From Odontocerum albicorne (lineage: Eukaryota; Arthropoda; Insecta; Trichoptera; Odontoceridae), in NCBI GenBank assembly GCA_949825065.1, contig OX463859.1, forward strand, positions 11,681,606-11,745,605: a stretch of 64,000 bases of DNA, in the 5' to 3' direction. This document shows, one piece after another, positions 43,401 through 55,274 of this stretch (its first letter is position 1; each line of letters opens with the position of its first letter). Under the pieces are notes generated by a model. That model had not been told where the DNA came from. It saw only the letters and a program-made list of their open reading frames with translations, and did not search any database. The translations under genes were made by a program, and so were the position numbers.

Positions 43401-44214
43401 CACCAATTATTGTAAAAGCTTGTTTTACCAAATCAAAATATTATTTAGATTTTGAGCACTGGAAAGATTTTTTTGACGATTTTATTCAGTGTTTGCTTTT
43501 ATAGATGTCACTAGAAGAAGGTATATTTGAAATATAAATAATATTAAAGTATTTATATTTTATTTATTCTATTTTTTACAAAATAAATTTTTTATGTAAA
43601 TTAATGAAAGTGATTAATTTTTTTAAAATTTAGTATGAATTAAAAATGTTTCGACTTGACAAATGTATCTATTCCTTTAAGATGTATTTTTTCAAGTTGT
43701 AATTTTAATAACCGTTATATTTTTTACAATCATCAATCATTAACTGTAATAAAGGAAACTGTGTTAGGGGATTTACAATTTCCGTTAAAATACCATACAA
43801 AACGTAATTTAATTACTAATTGTAATCAATCAATGGAATTGTTCTCTGCGAGTCAATAGCATAACATTATATTAAGAAATGGTTCCGGTCTTCGATATAT
43901 TTTTTTAATTTATCTTTTTCCTAAAATTTACATTCAATAAACATTAATAATACACTAAATAAATATTGTAAAACGATAATTTTACAATTCTTTATCAGGA
44001 AGATAAATATTTTCAAGCACGTTAAATTGAGAAGTGTGAAAAATTTGTGATTATGTGTCCATTCTTATTTAGATGGCGGTAGTATCGGGACAGTAACAAT
44101 TAATTATAATAAAATATTTGCAGTAAATCTAAATATTTTGATTTTTTTCACGAATTTGTTAAAAATTGTATAAACTACACGTTACTGCAAAAAAAAGACC
44201 AGTTATATTTTAGT
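43401..44214. other. No recognisable feature
   Basis: Very AT-rich sequence upstream of the lectin gene; no coding exon or repeat supported. Confidence 0.4.
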
Positions 44215-44618
44215 TATGATACAGGTCAGCGCAGTAAGAAGATAGGGCAATTCAGTTATAATACACGTAAATGCAAAAAGAAAACAGGGTAATTTTCAGT
44301 CATGATACAGGTCAGTGCAGTAAGACGACATGGTAATTTTCAGTAATGATACAAATCTATACAGTAAGACGGCAGGGTTATTTTCAATAATGATACAAGT
44401 CAATGCAGTAAGAAGACAGTGTATTTTTCAGTTATGATACAGGTCAGTGCAGTAAGACGACATGGTAATTTTCAGTAATGATACAGATCTATCTATGCAG
44501 GAAGATGGCAGGGTTATTTTCAATAATGATACAGGTCAGTGCAGTAAGAAGGCAGTGTATTTTTCAGTTATGATACAGGTCAGTGCAGTAAGAAGACGCG
44601 GCGATTTTCAGTTACCTA
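44215..44618. repeat. 44-bp minisatellite, about nine units
   Basis: ATGATACAGGTCAGTGCAGT and AAGACGACATGGTAATTTTC recur with starts near 44304, 44348, 44392 and 44436 and further units on both sides. Alternating variants (GGTCAGTGCAG versus GATCTAT) suggest a longer multi-unit period. Confidence 0.93.
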
Positions 44619-44689
44619 TGCTATTCATTTATCTGTGACCTTCCGCAAGGAAGTCCAATGCGTTACCGCGCGGCCATGCATCTCAAATA

Positions 44690-45075
44690 TGGAATAGAAT
44701 AATATGCACTTAGGGTGATAATGAATGACATAATGCGGAACGAAGTGCATAGGGATGAATGTGAACTTAAGAATGACTTGTTGAGTAAGATGGAGAAGTA
44801 TGGTTTTTGCATGTGGAACGAATGAATTAAGAAAGACTAACAAAACAATCGTGAAGTGTAAATATGAGTGGAAGACGTGGTAGAGAAAGAATAAGGTGAA
44901 TATGGTTGAATCATATTTTGAAAAAAGAAAATGTAAAAAGTCAGAAAAATCGTTGAAGTAGTGTGAGAAGGTTTATGGAGAAGAAGATGCAAAAGACGTG
45001 AGCTATGGTAGGAAATTCTGGTGATCTATCCTTTCTGCCCATCCCGACACGGAAATGGCATGATGGTACGTATTT
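44690..45075 (+). pseudogene. LINE C-terminal remnant
   Basis: NDIMRNEVHRDECELKNDLL, then KMEKYGFCMWNE-like decayed codons and a tail to GGCATGATGGTACGTATTT. Same family as 39400. Confidence 0.7.
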
Positions 45076-45610
45076 TTTATTTTATTCCAATGTACGGTAT
45101 TTTATTGATCATTAAAAAAGGTTACTAGAGTAATATTCAAATTAGAATTTTAAGTTCGCATGAATATGTGATAAATACAACTCGTCATAAAAATTATAAA
45201 AAATTTACATGGATCATATGCAAAATATATCTAAAAGCAGTACGCACATGCATACCACTCACCAGGCATAACTATATGTATTTAAATATAAAAAAGTATC
45301 ATATGTATTTAAATGTAAAATGATACCTCCGATCCATTTTGACCATATCCGTGGTATACATCCGTTGGTCGATCCGTGGTATATATCCGGGCAATGAATA
45401 AAAATGCGCCTCATTTTTTTTCATTGAACGTGTATTTAGATAGATATGTATAAATGTACATAAAATACCTAAAAGTATTAAGTTCAATAGTACTTGGTTG
45501 CTATCAACAGATTTCAATGATACAAATAGATTTAAAATTATATAATAAAAAATATATACGATTAGGTACCAATAAACCCATCTCAAACGATGTGTACGAG
45601 TATCATATTT
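45076..45610. other. No recognisable feature
   Basis: AT-rich; a pair of short repeats (ATCCGTGGTATA twice near 45350-45385) is all that stands out. Confidence 0.4.
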
Positions 45611-45679
45611 TCCATATAGTATTTAGGGGACAAGGAAACATATGACTTCTGAGATATCTATTCTTAAAAAAAAATAACA

Positions 45680-45832
45680 AGCCAATGTGCTCCGATCGTC
45701 TCACTTCGGTGTGCCATCGGATCTAGTACAGCGGTATGGTCGGTGAGTTTGCTGGTGTACAACGGCTCACTCACTTGAAAAACGAATTGACGTTGGAATG
45801 GCCAGGGGATCCTTGAATACGAGGCCCAATAA
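45680..45832. mobile_element. SINE-like repeat (family 2)
   Basis: TGTGCTCCGATCGTCTCACT, GGTCGGTGAGTTTGCTGGTG and TTGACGTTGGAATGGCCAGG match the body of the copy at 55275. The tRNA-like head is missing or unrecognisable. Confidence 0.7.
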
Positions 45833-46425
45833 CGACGACTTAAATTCTAAGTGCAGTTATTTCTATGTATAACATTATTTCGGCTGTTTTCAGTATTTTT
45901 CTACGTCCACGTTTCACTCCCGTACATTAAAGTGTGACGTAATATGTTTTTTAAATACGGTGAGTCCATGTCTGTCCTTTCCATACCGTCCGCCATTTAA
46001 TTTCTTCGCAATATTTATCAATACCTTAGAATATCTTCCTTAATTACTTCCGATAGTCGTATATTTATTATAGATTCTTACCCTCCTGTAAGACATAACG
46101 CCAGATTGTTTTCTTGATCAAGAATAAATATATGTGCGAATATTGTATTATCAATTGTATTATATACAAAGCTGGTTGCACTTCAGCATTCACACAGTAT
46201 TACAAGATAAAATCCTTAATTCTGATGACAAAGAAATAAAAAAATCCAAGACAATCGACAGATGCAATTCGCTGCAACCATTCGTTTAGCAGATTTCATT
46301 AGCCCTTTTTTGTGTTGCTTAGTAACGCTATAAGAGTTCATAATAAATATATTATTTAAAATTGATGTGTTAAAACTGTAAAGGCTTAAATATTAAAATA
46401 AAGTTAGTTCCCTCTCTCCGTCGTT
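45833..46425. other. No confident feature
   Basis: 45880-46100 has minus-strand LINE texture (TCTACGTCCACGTTTCACTC) but is too decayed to place. The rest is AT-rich. Confidence 0.35.
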
Positions 46426-46432
46426 CTGTCCA

Positions 46433-46825
46433 TCATGTCTGCGGATTGCTGTAGCCGTCGATGACCCTTTTAATGGTCTCCTTCCATCTGGATCTGTCAC
46501 GGTTCGATCGGAGAGCATTCGACATTGAAGATCCTGTCGCAGTCTTGATCAGGTCACTCCATCTGGTTGGGGAATTTCCTCGAGATCTCGTTTCTTCAAC
46601 GCTTCCGACGATCACAAGTTTCTCCAGGCTATTCGGCTCTCTTCTCATGATGTGGCCGAAATACTGCAGAACACGTTGCATACACAATGACGAGAGGCGA
46701 TCCTTTATTTTGTGCTCGGCTAAGATGGGCACATTAATTTATTATCATGACTGTCCTTGGTATCCGGAGAATTCTGCGCCATCACCACATTTCAACGGCA
46801 TCTATCCGTCGTCTTTCCATTAGTT
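46433..46825 (-). pseudogene. LINE C-terminal module, open for about 99 codons
   Basis: The frame reads LSSLCMQRVLQYFGHIMRRE, PNSLEKLVIVGSVEETRSRG, SPTRWSDLIKTATGSSMSNA and DRSRWKETIKRVIDGYSNPQ. Upstream (46825-46735) RRRIDAVEMW and RRILRIPRT are also visible. This is the end of an RTE-like endonuclease/RT polyprotein. 5' truncated. Confidence 0.82.
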
Positions 46826-46977
46826 CATAGTTATAATATATAAATTAGATTAGTTCTTAAGATATAAATGTGTATATAGGTATAGCCTTTGGCAAATGTT
46901 TGTGTTATTCTATTTATTAAATAAAAAATAAAATGATATTCTAGACATTGTGATTCGTTTAGTAAAAAAATGTTTTT

Positions 46978-47108
46978 TTCTGTTTAACCCTACCGGTTTC
47001 CAGGTGTTTACCTCATCACCAGGGCAACATAAACAAGAGTCTTATTTATGCTCCCTTGATGATGAGGTGTTAACCGTTATATGTTTAGTAGAAAAAAACA
47101 GTGTTTAA
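46978..47108. repeat. Hairpin-forming inverted repeat
   Basis: TTACCTCATCACCAGGGCAAC and ATAAA are repeated inverted as TTTATGCTCCCTTGATGATGAGGTG, arms of about 28 bp with some mismatches. TGTTTAAC flanks both sides (46981 and 47101), so it may be a small foldback element. Confidence 0.65.
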
Positions 47109-47164
47109 CCAAAAAAAATATTAAGTTATTTAGAGTGAAAAACGAAAAACATTCTTTCTTGGCG

Positions 47165-47345
47165 GGCATTATTTTCAAAAACGCTTTAAGTGAAAACCAG
47201 ATTGGAATCCTTTTTGAAAAAAATCTTAGTTCCAACGGGTAATACGGAGGCCGAGGAAATGTAATAGGTTTTACTAGGAATCGAACCTGAAACGCCTACT
47301 TACTTAGCGTGAATGCTAACCGTTAATCTACGATAGCTAACATTA
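47165..47345 (-). mobile_element. SINE (family 3 head), minus strand
   Basis: Reverse complement: head CGGTTAGCATTCACGCTAAG with B box CAGGTTCGATTCCTAG, then body AAGGATTCCAATCTGGTTTTC shared with family 1. Relative of 28495-28665. Confidence 0.7.
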
Positions 47346-47409
47346 ATATTATTATCAATACAGACAGGTAACAAATATGCTGTTAACATTTATATAAAAT
47401 TTATCGGTA

Positions 47410-47641
47410 ACGACCTCCGTGGTCTAGCTGGAAAGACATCTGACTTCTATGATAATCCGGGGGTTGCGGGTTCAATTGCCATTGGCACCCCGATTTTTAT
47501 AAATCGGGGTGCCAATGGTAATTGAACGATTCAAGTCTGGATTACACTAAATACATATTCAACATCTTTCTAGTTTGAAGATATTGCTACATAGCAAACC
47601 ACCTGCCTGGTTGTACTTGTTTAAATAATATAATAAAACTG
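47410..47641 (+). mobile_element. tRNA-derived SINE (family 1) with an internal inverted duplication
   Basis: Head CGACCTCCGTGGTCTAGCTGG with B box GGTTCAATTGCC. At 47471-47526 the B-box end is followed by its own inverted copy (26-bp arms, loop TTAT, one mismatch). The body continues CAAGTCTGGATTACACTAAA and CCTGGTTGTACTTG. Only this copy shows the hairpin. Confidence 0.85.
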
Positions 47642-48200
47642 TTATGTAAATAATGATTTGAATATTTTTGGTGACAATATAAATTATTTTTTTTAAGTTT
47701 GTCTGGTTGGCTGGAAGAGAGTGCCACCTGGAATACGCCCGCCATTTTTTTTATAAAACGAAGTGTTAAATAAATATCTTTCTCTTACATTTCATTCACT
47801 ATTAGCATTCTTTGTCGTTGCAACATCAACATATTTTTAGGTCATTCTCTTTTATTTGGTGGGTGATGAAGGTCCAGGTTTATTGCTTGCCTTACAAGTG
47901 GTTTTCAGGTATTTTCATCACGTGCCCATATCATCGATGTTACATTTCCATTAGTTTCTCCTCTACGGCAGTAGCATCTAGTAGTAGCTCTCTAGAATAT
48001 GTGAGCTTCTAATTTTATCTCCGAGCATAACTCCCACTGAGCATTGAAGCATTCGCATTTCTGCAATATACATATACGAGTACACTCTCTTCTTGAACGA
48101 GTCATACATGGTCCAATATTTCGTACTCTAGATAGGAGCTAGTTTTAAAACGGTTTGTTATAATTAAAAAAATAAAAATTCACAGTAGTTGTACTGTATC

Positions 48201-48380
48201 GTATTGTATTATACTTTCATTGTATATAGTACAACCTGGCGGGTTTATTGTCATGTGGCAATCTCTTCCAGTCAACCAAAAATGTATTAAAGAGGCCTTA
48301 AGTAAAAACCAGACTGAAATCTTTAAAAAAATCTGGGTTCCAGCAGGATTTGAACCTGCAAATTCCGGGTTGGGAATTCA
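48201..48380 (-). mobile_element. tRNA-derived SINE (family 1), head truncated
   Basis: The 3' tail and body are complete (reverse complement of GTATATAGTACAACCTGGCG and CAGACTGAAATC). The B box is present as GGATTTGAACCTGC; the A box end is lost. Confidence 0.82.
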
Positions 48381-48509
48381 AGTTCACTTGTTCCCTAAAA
48401 CGAAGAAGAGATACCGTCAATTGCCAAACTTTATCCTACTGAATAAACACATATTTTGAAGGTCTTTTGGTTTCCATAACTTTTTACTAAGAACCTATTA
48501 ATTTTACAA

Positions 48510-48935
48510 CAGTTTTTTAGTACAAACTTTGATGTATGGGAGTGAATCGTAGACATAGAAAAAAACTAAAATGTGTGCATTTAGAATAATACATAGGGCA
48601 ATGACGTATGACAGAACACGGAATGAAATGATTAAGGATGAATGCAAACTTAATGATGATGTGTTGAATAAGATGAAGTAGAGTACTCAGATAGTTTGGG
48701 CATGTAGAACGAATTATCGAAGAAATACCAATACAACCAATATACAGTGTCTATGGAAGTGGAAGGCGTGGTTAACACCTTGTCCAAGAAAAGTATGGTT
48801 GGGTCAAACGAATGATATTTTGAAAAAAGGAAATGTATATAGGAATTTTATGAGAAGGTAGATGGGTCTAGAAGAGGCATACGATGTGTGTCGCGAAATG
48901 AAAATTTAGGACTCCCTGTCTGTCACTAATGGTGA
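48510..48935 (+). pseudogene. LINE C-terminal remnant
   Basis: TLMYGSES-like start, RAMTYDRTRNEMIKDECKLN, then decayed codons and a DVCREMKI tail. Family of 39400. Confidence 0.72.
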
Positions 48936-49573
48936 TGTATGGAGCTTTATGAAACACTTGAAGACAACCCTTTACGGGAGGTTTTATCTATGATACATGA
49001 TCATAAATTTTAATAAGACTTTTCAAAAAGGACTGTCTTTAAATACTTCCTGAAGCCACACACACCAGCCTTATCTATTTTTTGGTTTAAGCAATTCCTA
49101 TGGAACCCAGCAACAACAACAAAAACCCTGTCATAATACCCCACTCTGTTACCATTATTATTAAACAGTATCTTTGTTTTAATTAGCTAAATCAGACCTT
49201 GTAGCGGCCCTGTCTCAAGAGATTCTCAATCAGCTGATTATGATAGAAAAATGTACGTGGCGAACAAGTTCTATAAATCAGTTCTGATAGCGTATGTAAA
49301 ATCTGGTTTTAAACCTAATTATGTGTGAGTACTTGCATGGAGCAGTTCCTATCGAGACTCGAACCTGAAACACACTTCAAACGGTATGAATAATTATTAA
49401 CGACCTGGGTTTAAAAAAATCTGTACATTTCCATATCGAAATATCTAAAATAAGACAACATTATTTTTCACTACATGCACTCGTAGTTTTTTTATCCCTC
49501 TTGGCCCTGTCTCCTCCATGGGTCGGATTTTTAAAACAAGCCAAGTTCAGGTTTCCGTGCTGGTATACCATAC
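48936..49573. other. No confident feature
   Basis: About 640 bp. CCTATCGAGACTCGAACCTGAAAC near 49347 is an isolated inverted B-box-like string, probably a SINE head remnant. Confidence 0.35.
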
Positions 49574-49575
49574 TA

Positions 49576-49994
49576 CCTTGATCAAAAAGTTTTAGGACTT
49601 TATTCATAAAATTGAAAATACAAGTTTATTCATCAAAATCGATATGGCCTCCCTCAAAGTACTCCCCATCGACTGCAACGCACTTACGCCAACGCTTGAT
49701 CCAATTCTCGAAACACCGCTGGTACTCAATTTTCGGTATGTCTATCAGAGCCGTCTTCGATTTTTTCATGACATCCTCTCGGGTACTGTGACGCGTTCCG
49801 TGAAGCGGTTTTTTAAGTCGGTTGCACAAAGGTAGATGTACTCAGTACAGCGTAACTTCTACAAATGTCAAGCTATGACGCTGAAATTTGGAGGGAAGTG
49901 TCAATGATAGATGTGGTAACCTAACAAAAAAGAATTCCAATCGGGTGACTGACAGCGCCACACGGTGGCCAGTCCTAAAACTTTTAGATCAAGG
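49576..49994 (-). mobile_element. Deleted mariner (419 bp) with C-terminal transposase remnant
   Basis: CCTTGATCAAAAAGTTTTAGGAC and its inverted copy differ at one of 23 bases and are flanked by TA (49574-49575, 49995-49996). On the minus strand, 49829-49626 reads IEYQRCFENWIKRWRKCV, AVDGEYFEGGHIDFDE, the mariner C terminus. Everything else of the transposase is gone. It could move only with help from a full-length relative, none of which is seen here. Confidence 0.92.
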
Positions 49995-50089
49995 TAGTAA
50001 GTTATCTGCTTGTTTATTCCAGGTTCTTTTTGGCTTTCCTTCTGGTCTTTCCCGCTTGAGTTGTCTAAGTATTTGATTTAAATGCCGTA

Positions 50090-50360
50090 GAAATGTTTGG
50101 ACTTATAAGAATATGTGTGATGAATTGTATGACAGAGTACGGGATGAAGTGATTAGAGATGAATGTAAACTTAAGGCTTATCTATTAAGTAAGATGTTAA
50201 ACAGTACTTTGACTTAGGAATTAAAACGAATGAATGAAGAAATTCTAACGAAACAAATATATAGTGCAAATTTGAGTGGAAGGCGGGGAACATAAAGACC
50301 AAGGAAAGATAGTTGCATCAAGTGAATTATATTTTGAAAGAAGGAAATGTAAAGTCATGA
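50090..50360 (+). pseudogene. LINE C-terminal remnant
   Basis: DELYDRVRDEVIRDECKLKA, KQIYSANLSGR and the tail RPRKDS-like. Family of 39400; truncated. Confidence 0.68.
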
Positions 50361-50818
50361 CTGTCGTAGAAGCTCTACGAAAAGGCGCATGCATGCAGAT
50401 GAGACATACAAGAGAGCAAGAGCGCGAGTTAAGAAGTGAACATTTGAAGAAGTTCATTGATTGGATATTGGTCAAAATTTAAAGGCACGTAAAAGTAAAT
50501 TAATTAAACACTTTGATTTTATTATTTTATCACATTTTAAATATCATTAGTTGGGTACTTATAATTAATTGTCTTTAATTTCTTGAAGTACCGTCTCCTA
50601 TGGCATCATGACAATCTTATCTTTGGTAACTGCAGCACAGAAATACTGCACCCCAACTTCAGTTCAACTGTACGCAAACTATTCATGCAAGTTCTTATAC
50701 CAAGAGATGGGCGTCTTCATCTAATTCGTTTGCCATTCATTTTTCCTTGGATGGACATTTATGTTACACTGTATTTTGTGTCTGTTATTATAAAACCGAG
50801 GTATTACATTTTGCTTAT

Positions 50819-50900
50819 TTTGTATTGTATTAAATGTTCGTTGCACACAGTACCATGTGGTAATCTCTCCCAACCAACTAGAAATACCAACTATCTAACG
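50819..50900 (-). mobile_element. SINE 3' fragment
   Basis: Reverse complement of the family 1 tail: TACCACATGGTACTGTGTGC and GGTTGGGAGAGATT. Head absent; it adjoins the LINE fragment at 50905. Confidence 0.65.
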
Positions 50901-50904
50901 TGCA

Positions 50905-51350
50905 ATCTTTATTCTTTCCGATGTTGGACTATGCGTACGTTTATTTGAATATTACGGAGGAACTTAAAAATGTTTGTCTAAGATTTATTTTTAACCTGAA
51001 AAAGTACGATCACGTCCCTTCATACAATAAGGAGCTGAACTAGTTGAACGGGAGAAATATATGCAAAATTCACACACTGTCACTATCGTATAATATCTTT
51101 AACTGTCCCGCCGTAAACTTTATCTCACTGAAAATATTCCAAATGTTTCCGATCATGGACAAGACTATGTTACGTTCAAGCATAAATTGTTTATTGGCCC
51201 TCCCAGTTTACCGCTCATCATTTTTATGTCGTCTTTTACAGTACATACAGCGAGACTCTGGAACCAGTTACAAACAAATGCTAGACTCGCTCCATTAATG
51301 GTATGTTTTAAAAAGCGCTGAAAAAACTCTTAATTTAAAGGCAGTATTAT
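50905..51350 (+). pseudogene. Jockey-like LINE C-terminal remnant
   Basis: In shifting frames: TEELKNVCLRFIFNLKKYDH, GRNICKIHTLSLSYNIFNCP, NCLLALPVYRSSF, FTVHTARLWNQLQTNARLAP and MVCFKKALKK-like. This is the end of a jockey-type RT ORF. A minus-strand relative is at 63175-63400. Confidence 0.75.
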
Positions 51351-51435
51351 AACGTGTTTCATTCCTGATTATTCTTTGCTTTTCCCCGTTCTCTTATTTT
51401 CGTTTGATTGATGAAATCTCACTATTATTTTTATA

Positions 51436-51649
51436 GTATTACATTTCCGTTGTGTACAGTACAGCCTGACATACTTATTTATTGTCATGTGCTAATCTCT
51501 TCCAACCAACTAGAAATATGTTAAAGTGGCCTTAAGTGTAAAACAGACTGAAATCCTTTTTAAAAAAAAATCTGGTTTCCAGCGGGATTTGAACCCGCAA
51601 CCTTCAGGTTGTAAGACAGGTGTCTTACTAACTAAGCCACGGAGGTCGT
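51436..51649 (-). mobile_element. tRNA-derived SINE (family 1), full length
   Basis: Reverse complement: head ACGACCTCCGTGGCTTAGTT, B box GCGGGTTCAAATCCCGC (complete stem), body GATTTCAGTCTGTTTTAC, TTTCTAGTTGGTTGGAAGAG and tail GTACTGTACACAACGGAA. One of the most complete copies. Confidence 0.9.
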
Positions 51650-52329
51650 GTATGTTACTATATATGATGTGTTTTAGAATTTTGTAAAGATAAATGATCA
51701 TTTGAATTTTTTTGCGGTCACGTAACTTTCTTAATTTGCTTTGTCTGGTTGATAAATCAATAATCCCGCTAGATTGTTTTACAATTAAATATTAATCAAA
51801 TAAATAAAGACATTAAAAAGTTCTTAAATAAAAATTAGCCTAGAATTCAACCTGGGGTTGAAAGTTATATTTCTTACCGACTAGGCCATAGAGGTGGTGT
51901 TTTAAAAAGTTCTTAGACTACAGCGGGGCAATGTTTGTATTAAATTAAACCACTATCAAATTTTCCAACAATTATATTCAATTAGGCTGCACACAAGTTG
52001 TACCCAACAGTTCGGTTCTCCTACGAGCTGGTTCGCCATTCCCAGGTAGGGTGCGCAGAGAGGAGGTGGCGGCGGTTTATGATTAGACGGCTTGGTCTCT
52101 CGGTCTCTGCTTCAGCCAAGCTATGGCTGCTAGATGGGCCGGTTCACTTTTTGAGCTGTCATCACCGCAGATAAATACATATATCCGGATCGGTTTAAAT
52201 TATTGCTTTATATTGTACAACTTCCTCCTACACGGGCACAGTACAGAAACAAAATCCACCAACTATATTTAATTTTTTTTAAATAGATACGAACTAAGTT
52301 ATAATCATCATGAACGAAAACGCTTGATT
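51650..52329. other. Mostly unassigned; one SINE head remnant
   Basis: The reverse complement of 51845-51900 resembles a SINE head (CACCTCTATGGCCTAGTCGG). The rest is AT-rich, with a GC-richer patch at 51990-52170 that matches nothing I know. Confidence 0.4.
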
Positions 52330-53330
52330 AGTAGATGGAGCTCTCAGAAAAGATCTGGGCACTAACTACCTTGCCCCACTTGGAAAGCATTGAATAAACC
52401 ACGAGGAGTGACTATATACAAGATGAACATAGAGAAATTGGGTTTCTTAAGAGAAGGTGGCACTGAATGTGATTGTGGGTATATAAAGGACTCACAACAC
52501 ATGCTAGTTTATCTGAACATCGGGACTTTATCCTTTCTTTCGCTGTGTTGGGTATCTTCTACACGTTGCTTCTAATAACCATCAATATCTCTATAAATAT
52601 AATAAATACAAGGTTAATATTTTAGGTATTCCTCCATAATATATTTACGCATTGATTTAAAAAATAATATTAATAATAATCAGAATTTATCGACTACATC
52701 GTAAATGTTTTGTGAATATCGGAAACAAATTCGCATTTAAACGCTGTGAGTGCCTCGATCTTGGGTCTTGACGATAGGTGAAAGAGCGTGGGAGTATGTG
52801 GGAAGCGCGACACTATATTCGCATCTCACTTTTGCATACTTCACTGAATAGCGAGGAGCTTAATTGTCTCAACCTCGCAAGTGTAAGTCACGCCCGGGTT
52901 AGCCACCAACCCTGCCGCACCGCAGTAGCTGTTGGGCTGGCAACGAGACTAGATCTACGCCCGTTCCGTGAGCGTTGCCAGAAGGGTTTTTAATGTTTTC
53001 AGCAAATAAATCTCAATTATTATAATTTTTAACTTCAATTATAATTAATTAAGGGGATTATCTATGAATGTTCTTATTTTTCCGATTTAAAATCGCTAAT
53101 TTTTGATCGCGTACTCACTACCCAACACCGGAGCGCGCGTTTCAATTTTATCACCGTAAGGGAAGGGTTATACTCTGGACAGGATCTAATTGATATGAAT
53201 GATGGGGCGATCTCTATTGTCTCTTACTGGAAAAACATGGCATAGTTGATTGTTGATAGTCAGGGCATGGACATGAACTGATCATCCTGCAAAATTCTCG
53301 GACACTCATCTCTTTCTCAGCAGTATTCTT
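52330..53330 (+). pseudogene. LINE C-terminal remnant, split by a piggyBac-like MITE
   Basis: 52390-52526 reads MNIEKLGFLREGGTECDCGY and IKDSQHMLVYLNI, the CxxCG...H...C motif that ends many non-LTR polyproteins (here C-D-C-G and Q-H-M-L). After the MITE, 53172 on gives SGQDLIDMNDGAISIVSYWK, which looks like the next block of the same ORF. Confidence 0.6.
52527..53171. mobile_element. piggyBac-like MITE, 645 bp, inverted copy 2
   Basis: Homologous over its full length to 33903-34540 in the opposite orientation. The termini have lost exact TTAA (TTTA and TTAT). It sits within a LINE fragment. Confidence 0.88.
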
Positions 53331-53500
53331 CTTCCAATTGGTTGTGACCAGTGTGTAGCAGTTGTATGTTACATCATCCAGCTATCTCAGATATGATTTC
53401 ATAACTCTTCAGTGCTCCATTGGTTGTTCGAATAAAACCTTCATTGCTAGGCTAGGATCGTGCATGCGGTATAAATATCCAAGCCAGCGCAGTTTTTTTT

Positions 53501-53683
53501 TAAACCTGGCGAGTTTATTGTCATGTGCCAATCTCTTCCAACCAACCAGAAATATGTTTTTATAGGCCCTAAATGTTAACCAGACTGGAATCCTATTTAA
53601 AAAATATGGGTTCCAGCGGGGATCGAACCCGCAACCTCCGGATTGGCAGACAAGTGTCTTACCACCAGGCCACGGAGGTCGTC
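53501..53683 (-). mobile_element. tRNA-derived SINE (family 1), 3' tail lost
   Basis: Reverse complement: GACGACCTCCGTGGCCTGGT, B box GCGGGTTCGATCCCCGC, body GATTCCAGTCTGGTTAACAT, ending at CCAGGTTTAAAAAA. Confidence 0.9.
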
Positions 53684-53789
53684 AGTTTAACAATGTTTAA
53701 AACTGTTGCTATGCTAGCTTCACCATACAACTATTATCGAAATTATAACATTACGTATCTTTGTTTCCGTGTTATTTGATGGAGGTACC

Positions 53790-54007
53790 ATTGTATTGCA
53801 TTACACTTTTGTTGTTAACAGTGCAACCTGTTGGGGTTTTTGCATGTGGCCCTATCGCTATGTGGTAATCTTTTTCAACCAACCATAAATATGTTAAATT
53901 TACCTGAAATGAAAATTAGACTTGAGTCTTCTTTAAAAAAATCTGAGTACTAACGGGTTTTAAACCCGCGACTTCCAGGTTCAAGAGCAGACGTCTACAG
54001 AGGTCGT
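53790..54007 (-). mobile_element. tRNA-derived SINE (family 1)
   Basis: Tail GTATTGCATTACACTTTTG and body are present; the B box is decayed (GCGGGTTTAAAACCC) and part of the A box deleted. A short extra CCTATCGCTATGTGG lies in the body. Confidence 0.85.
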
Positions 54008-55274
54008 TTATAAAATACATATAGATAAGTTATACGTATCTTTGTACACCAAATGTTCGTTTTGTTTTGAGTGGGGCAGAATAGTACGGAGATACGATAA
54101 CAGTAGACTGTATATTACTCACAATAGTATGGATAAAAATATTTTTAACACTAAAGACATGGAAGATAAACTACATAAGATCAGTATATATGAAATAGTA
54201 CTCATGGCGTCTTAATGACGCTATTTAAAATTGTCATTTTACTTAATTAAATTAGGGGACATGTCGTTGGCACTACAGCAGATGACCATTATATCAAGGT
54301 ACTTGTCGTTGGCACTACAGCAGATGACTAGGCATATCCTCTTATATTATATGGTATATTGAGCATGGAACTTCAGTATTTCACCTTTCATCATTGTGTT
54401 CTAAGCTATTTAGTTAGAACTGTTGTAATTTATTCTGAATTGTGATAGCATACACGTTTTTTAGGATTTCATGCGTTTTTTAGGGTGTCCCAGCGTGCTT
54501 TATATGCCTTCCATCTACTCACCAAAGAACCTTCTTGGTAGTCTGTAATTAGACATGTAGGCTATATATTCAGACCAACAAATACGAACACGCGATACCA
54601 AATTCTCGATTCAACAGCAGTTTGGCATGTACAAAACTTCATTGTTCCATACTCTGTGGTACCATCGAATCTTCATTATGTGTCTGAGGTGTCGCTGCTG
54701 ATATTTTTCGAGTACTTTGATGTCCACTAAATCTGCTAAAAACAGCTGTAGAAGTAAATTGATTTATCTTCTTCTTCTTTATGCTCCGTACCACTCTCGA
54801 TAAAATATCTTTGTCTTTGGCAGGATGGAACGGCGCCTCAACTGACTGAAAACCTGTCCATTCGCGAATATTGTGTTATCTTGACAGGCATCTTCTACCA
54901 ATTCCGTATGAACCCACAATTGTGGCCATCAGTATTTATTTAAAAAAAATAGTATTTGTCTCCTCTCAGTATTTGACCTAGATAAGCAATATATCGTTTA
55001 TTTATGGTGTTTAAGAGCTTTCGTTCCACATCAGCTTCTCGTCAACAACTTAAGGATATAACAAAGCACCTTACACCCCTCCTTCCGCTTAGAAGGTAGT
55101 ATTCCAACTTGCTTGGAAGAAACCTTACAGGACAGAGCCACGGGTAGAAATCGCAGTCACTTAAGTAGAGATATCTCAAAAAAAATCTGACTTTCCACCA
55201 CTTAAGAGTAACGAATTCCAAACCGGGTTCAATACCAAAACTCCACATTCTAACTTGCTACGTACACGCGAGCT
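54008..55274. other. No confident feature
   Basis: About 1.3 kb. A 29-bp direct repeat (GTCGTTGGCACTACAGCAGATGAC and flanks) occurs at 54264 and 54307. 55040-55250 is GC-richer with an inverted GTATTGAACCCGG string, possibly an unknown SINE-like repeat. Confidence 0.35.
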
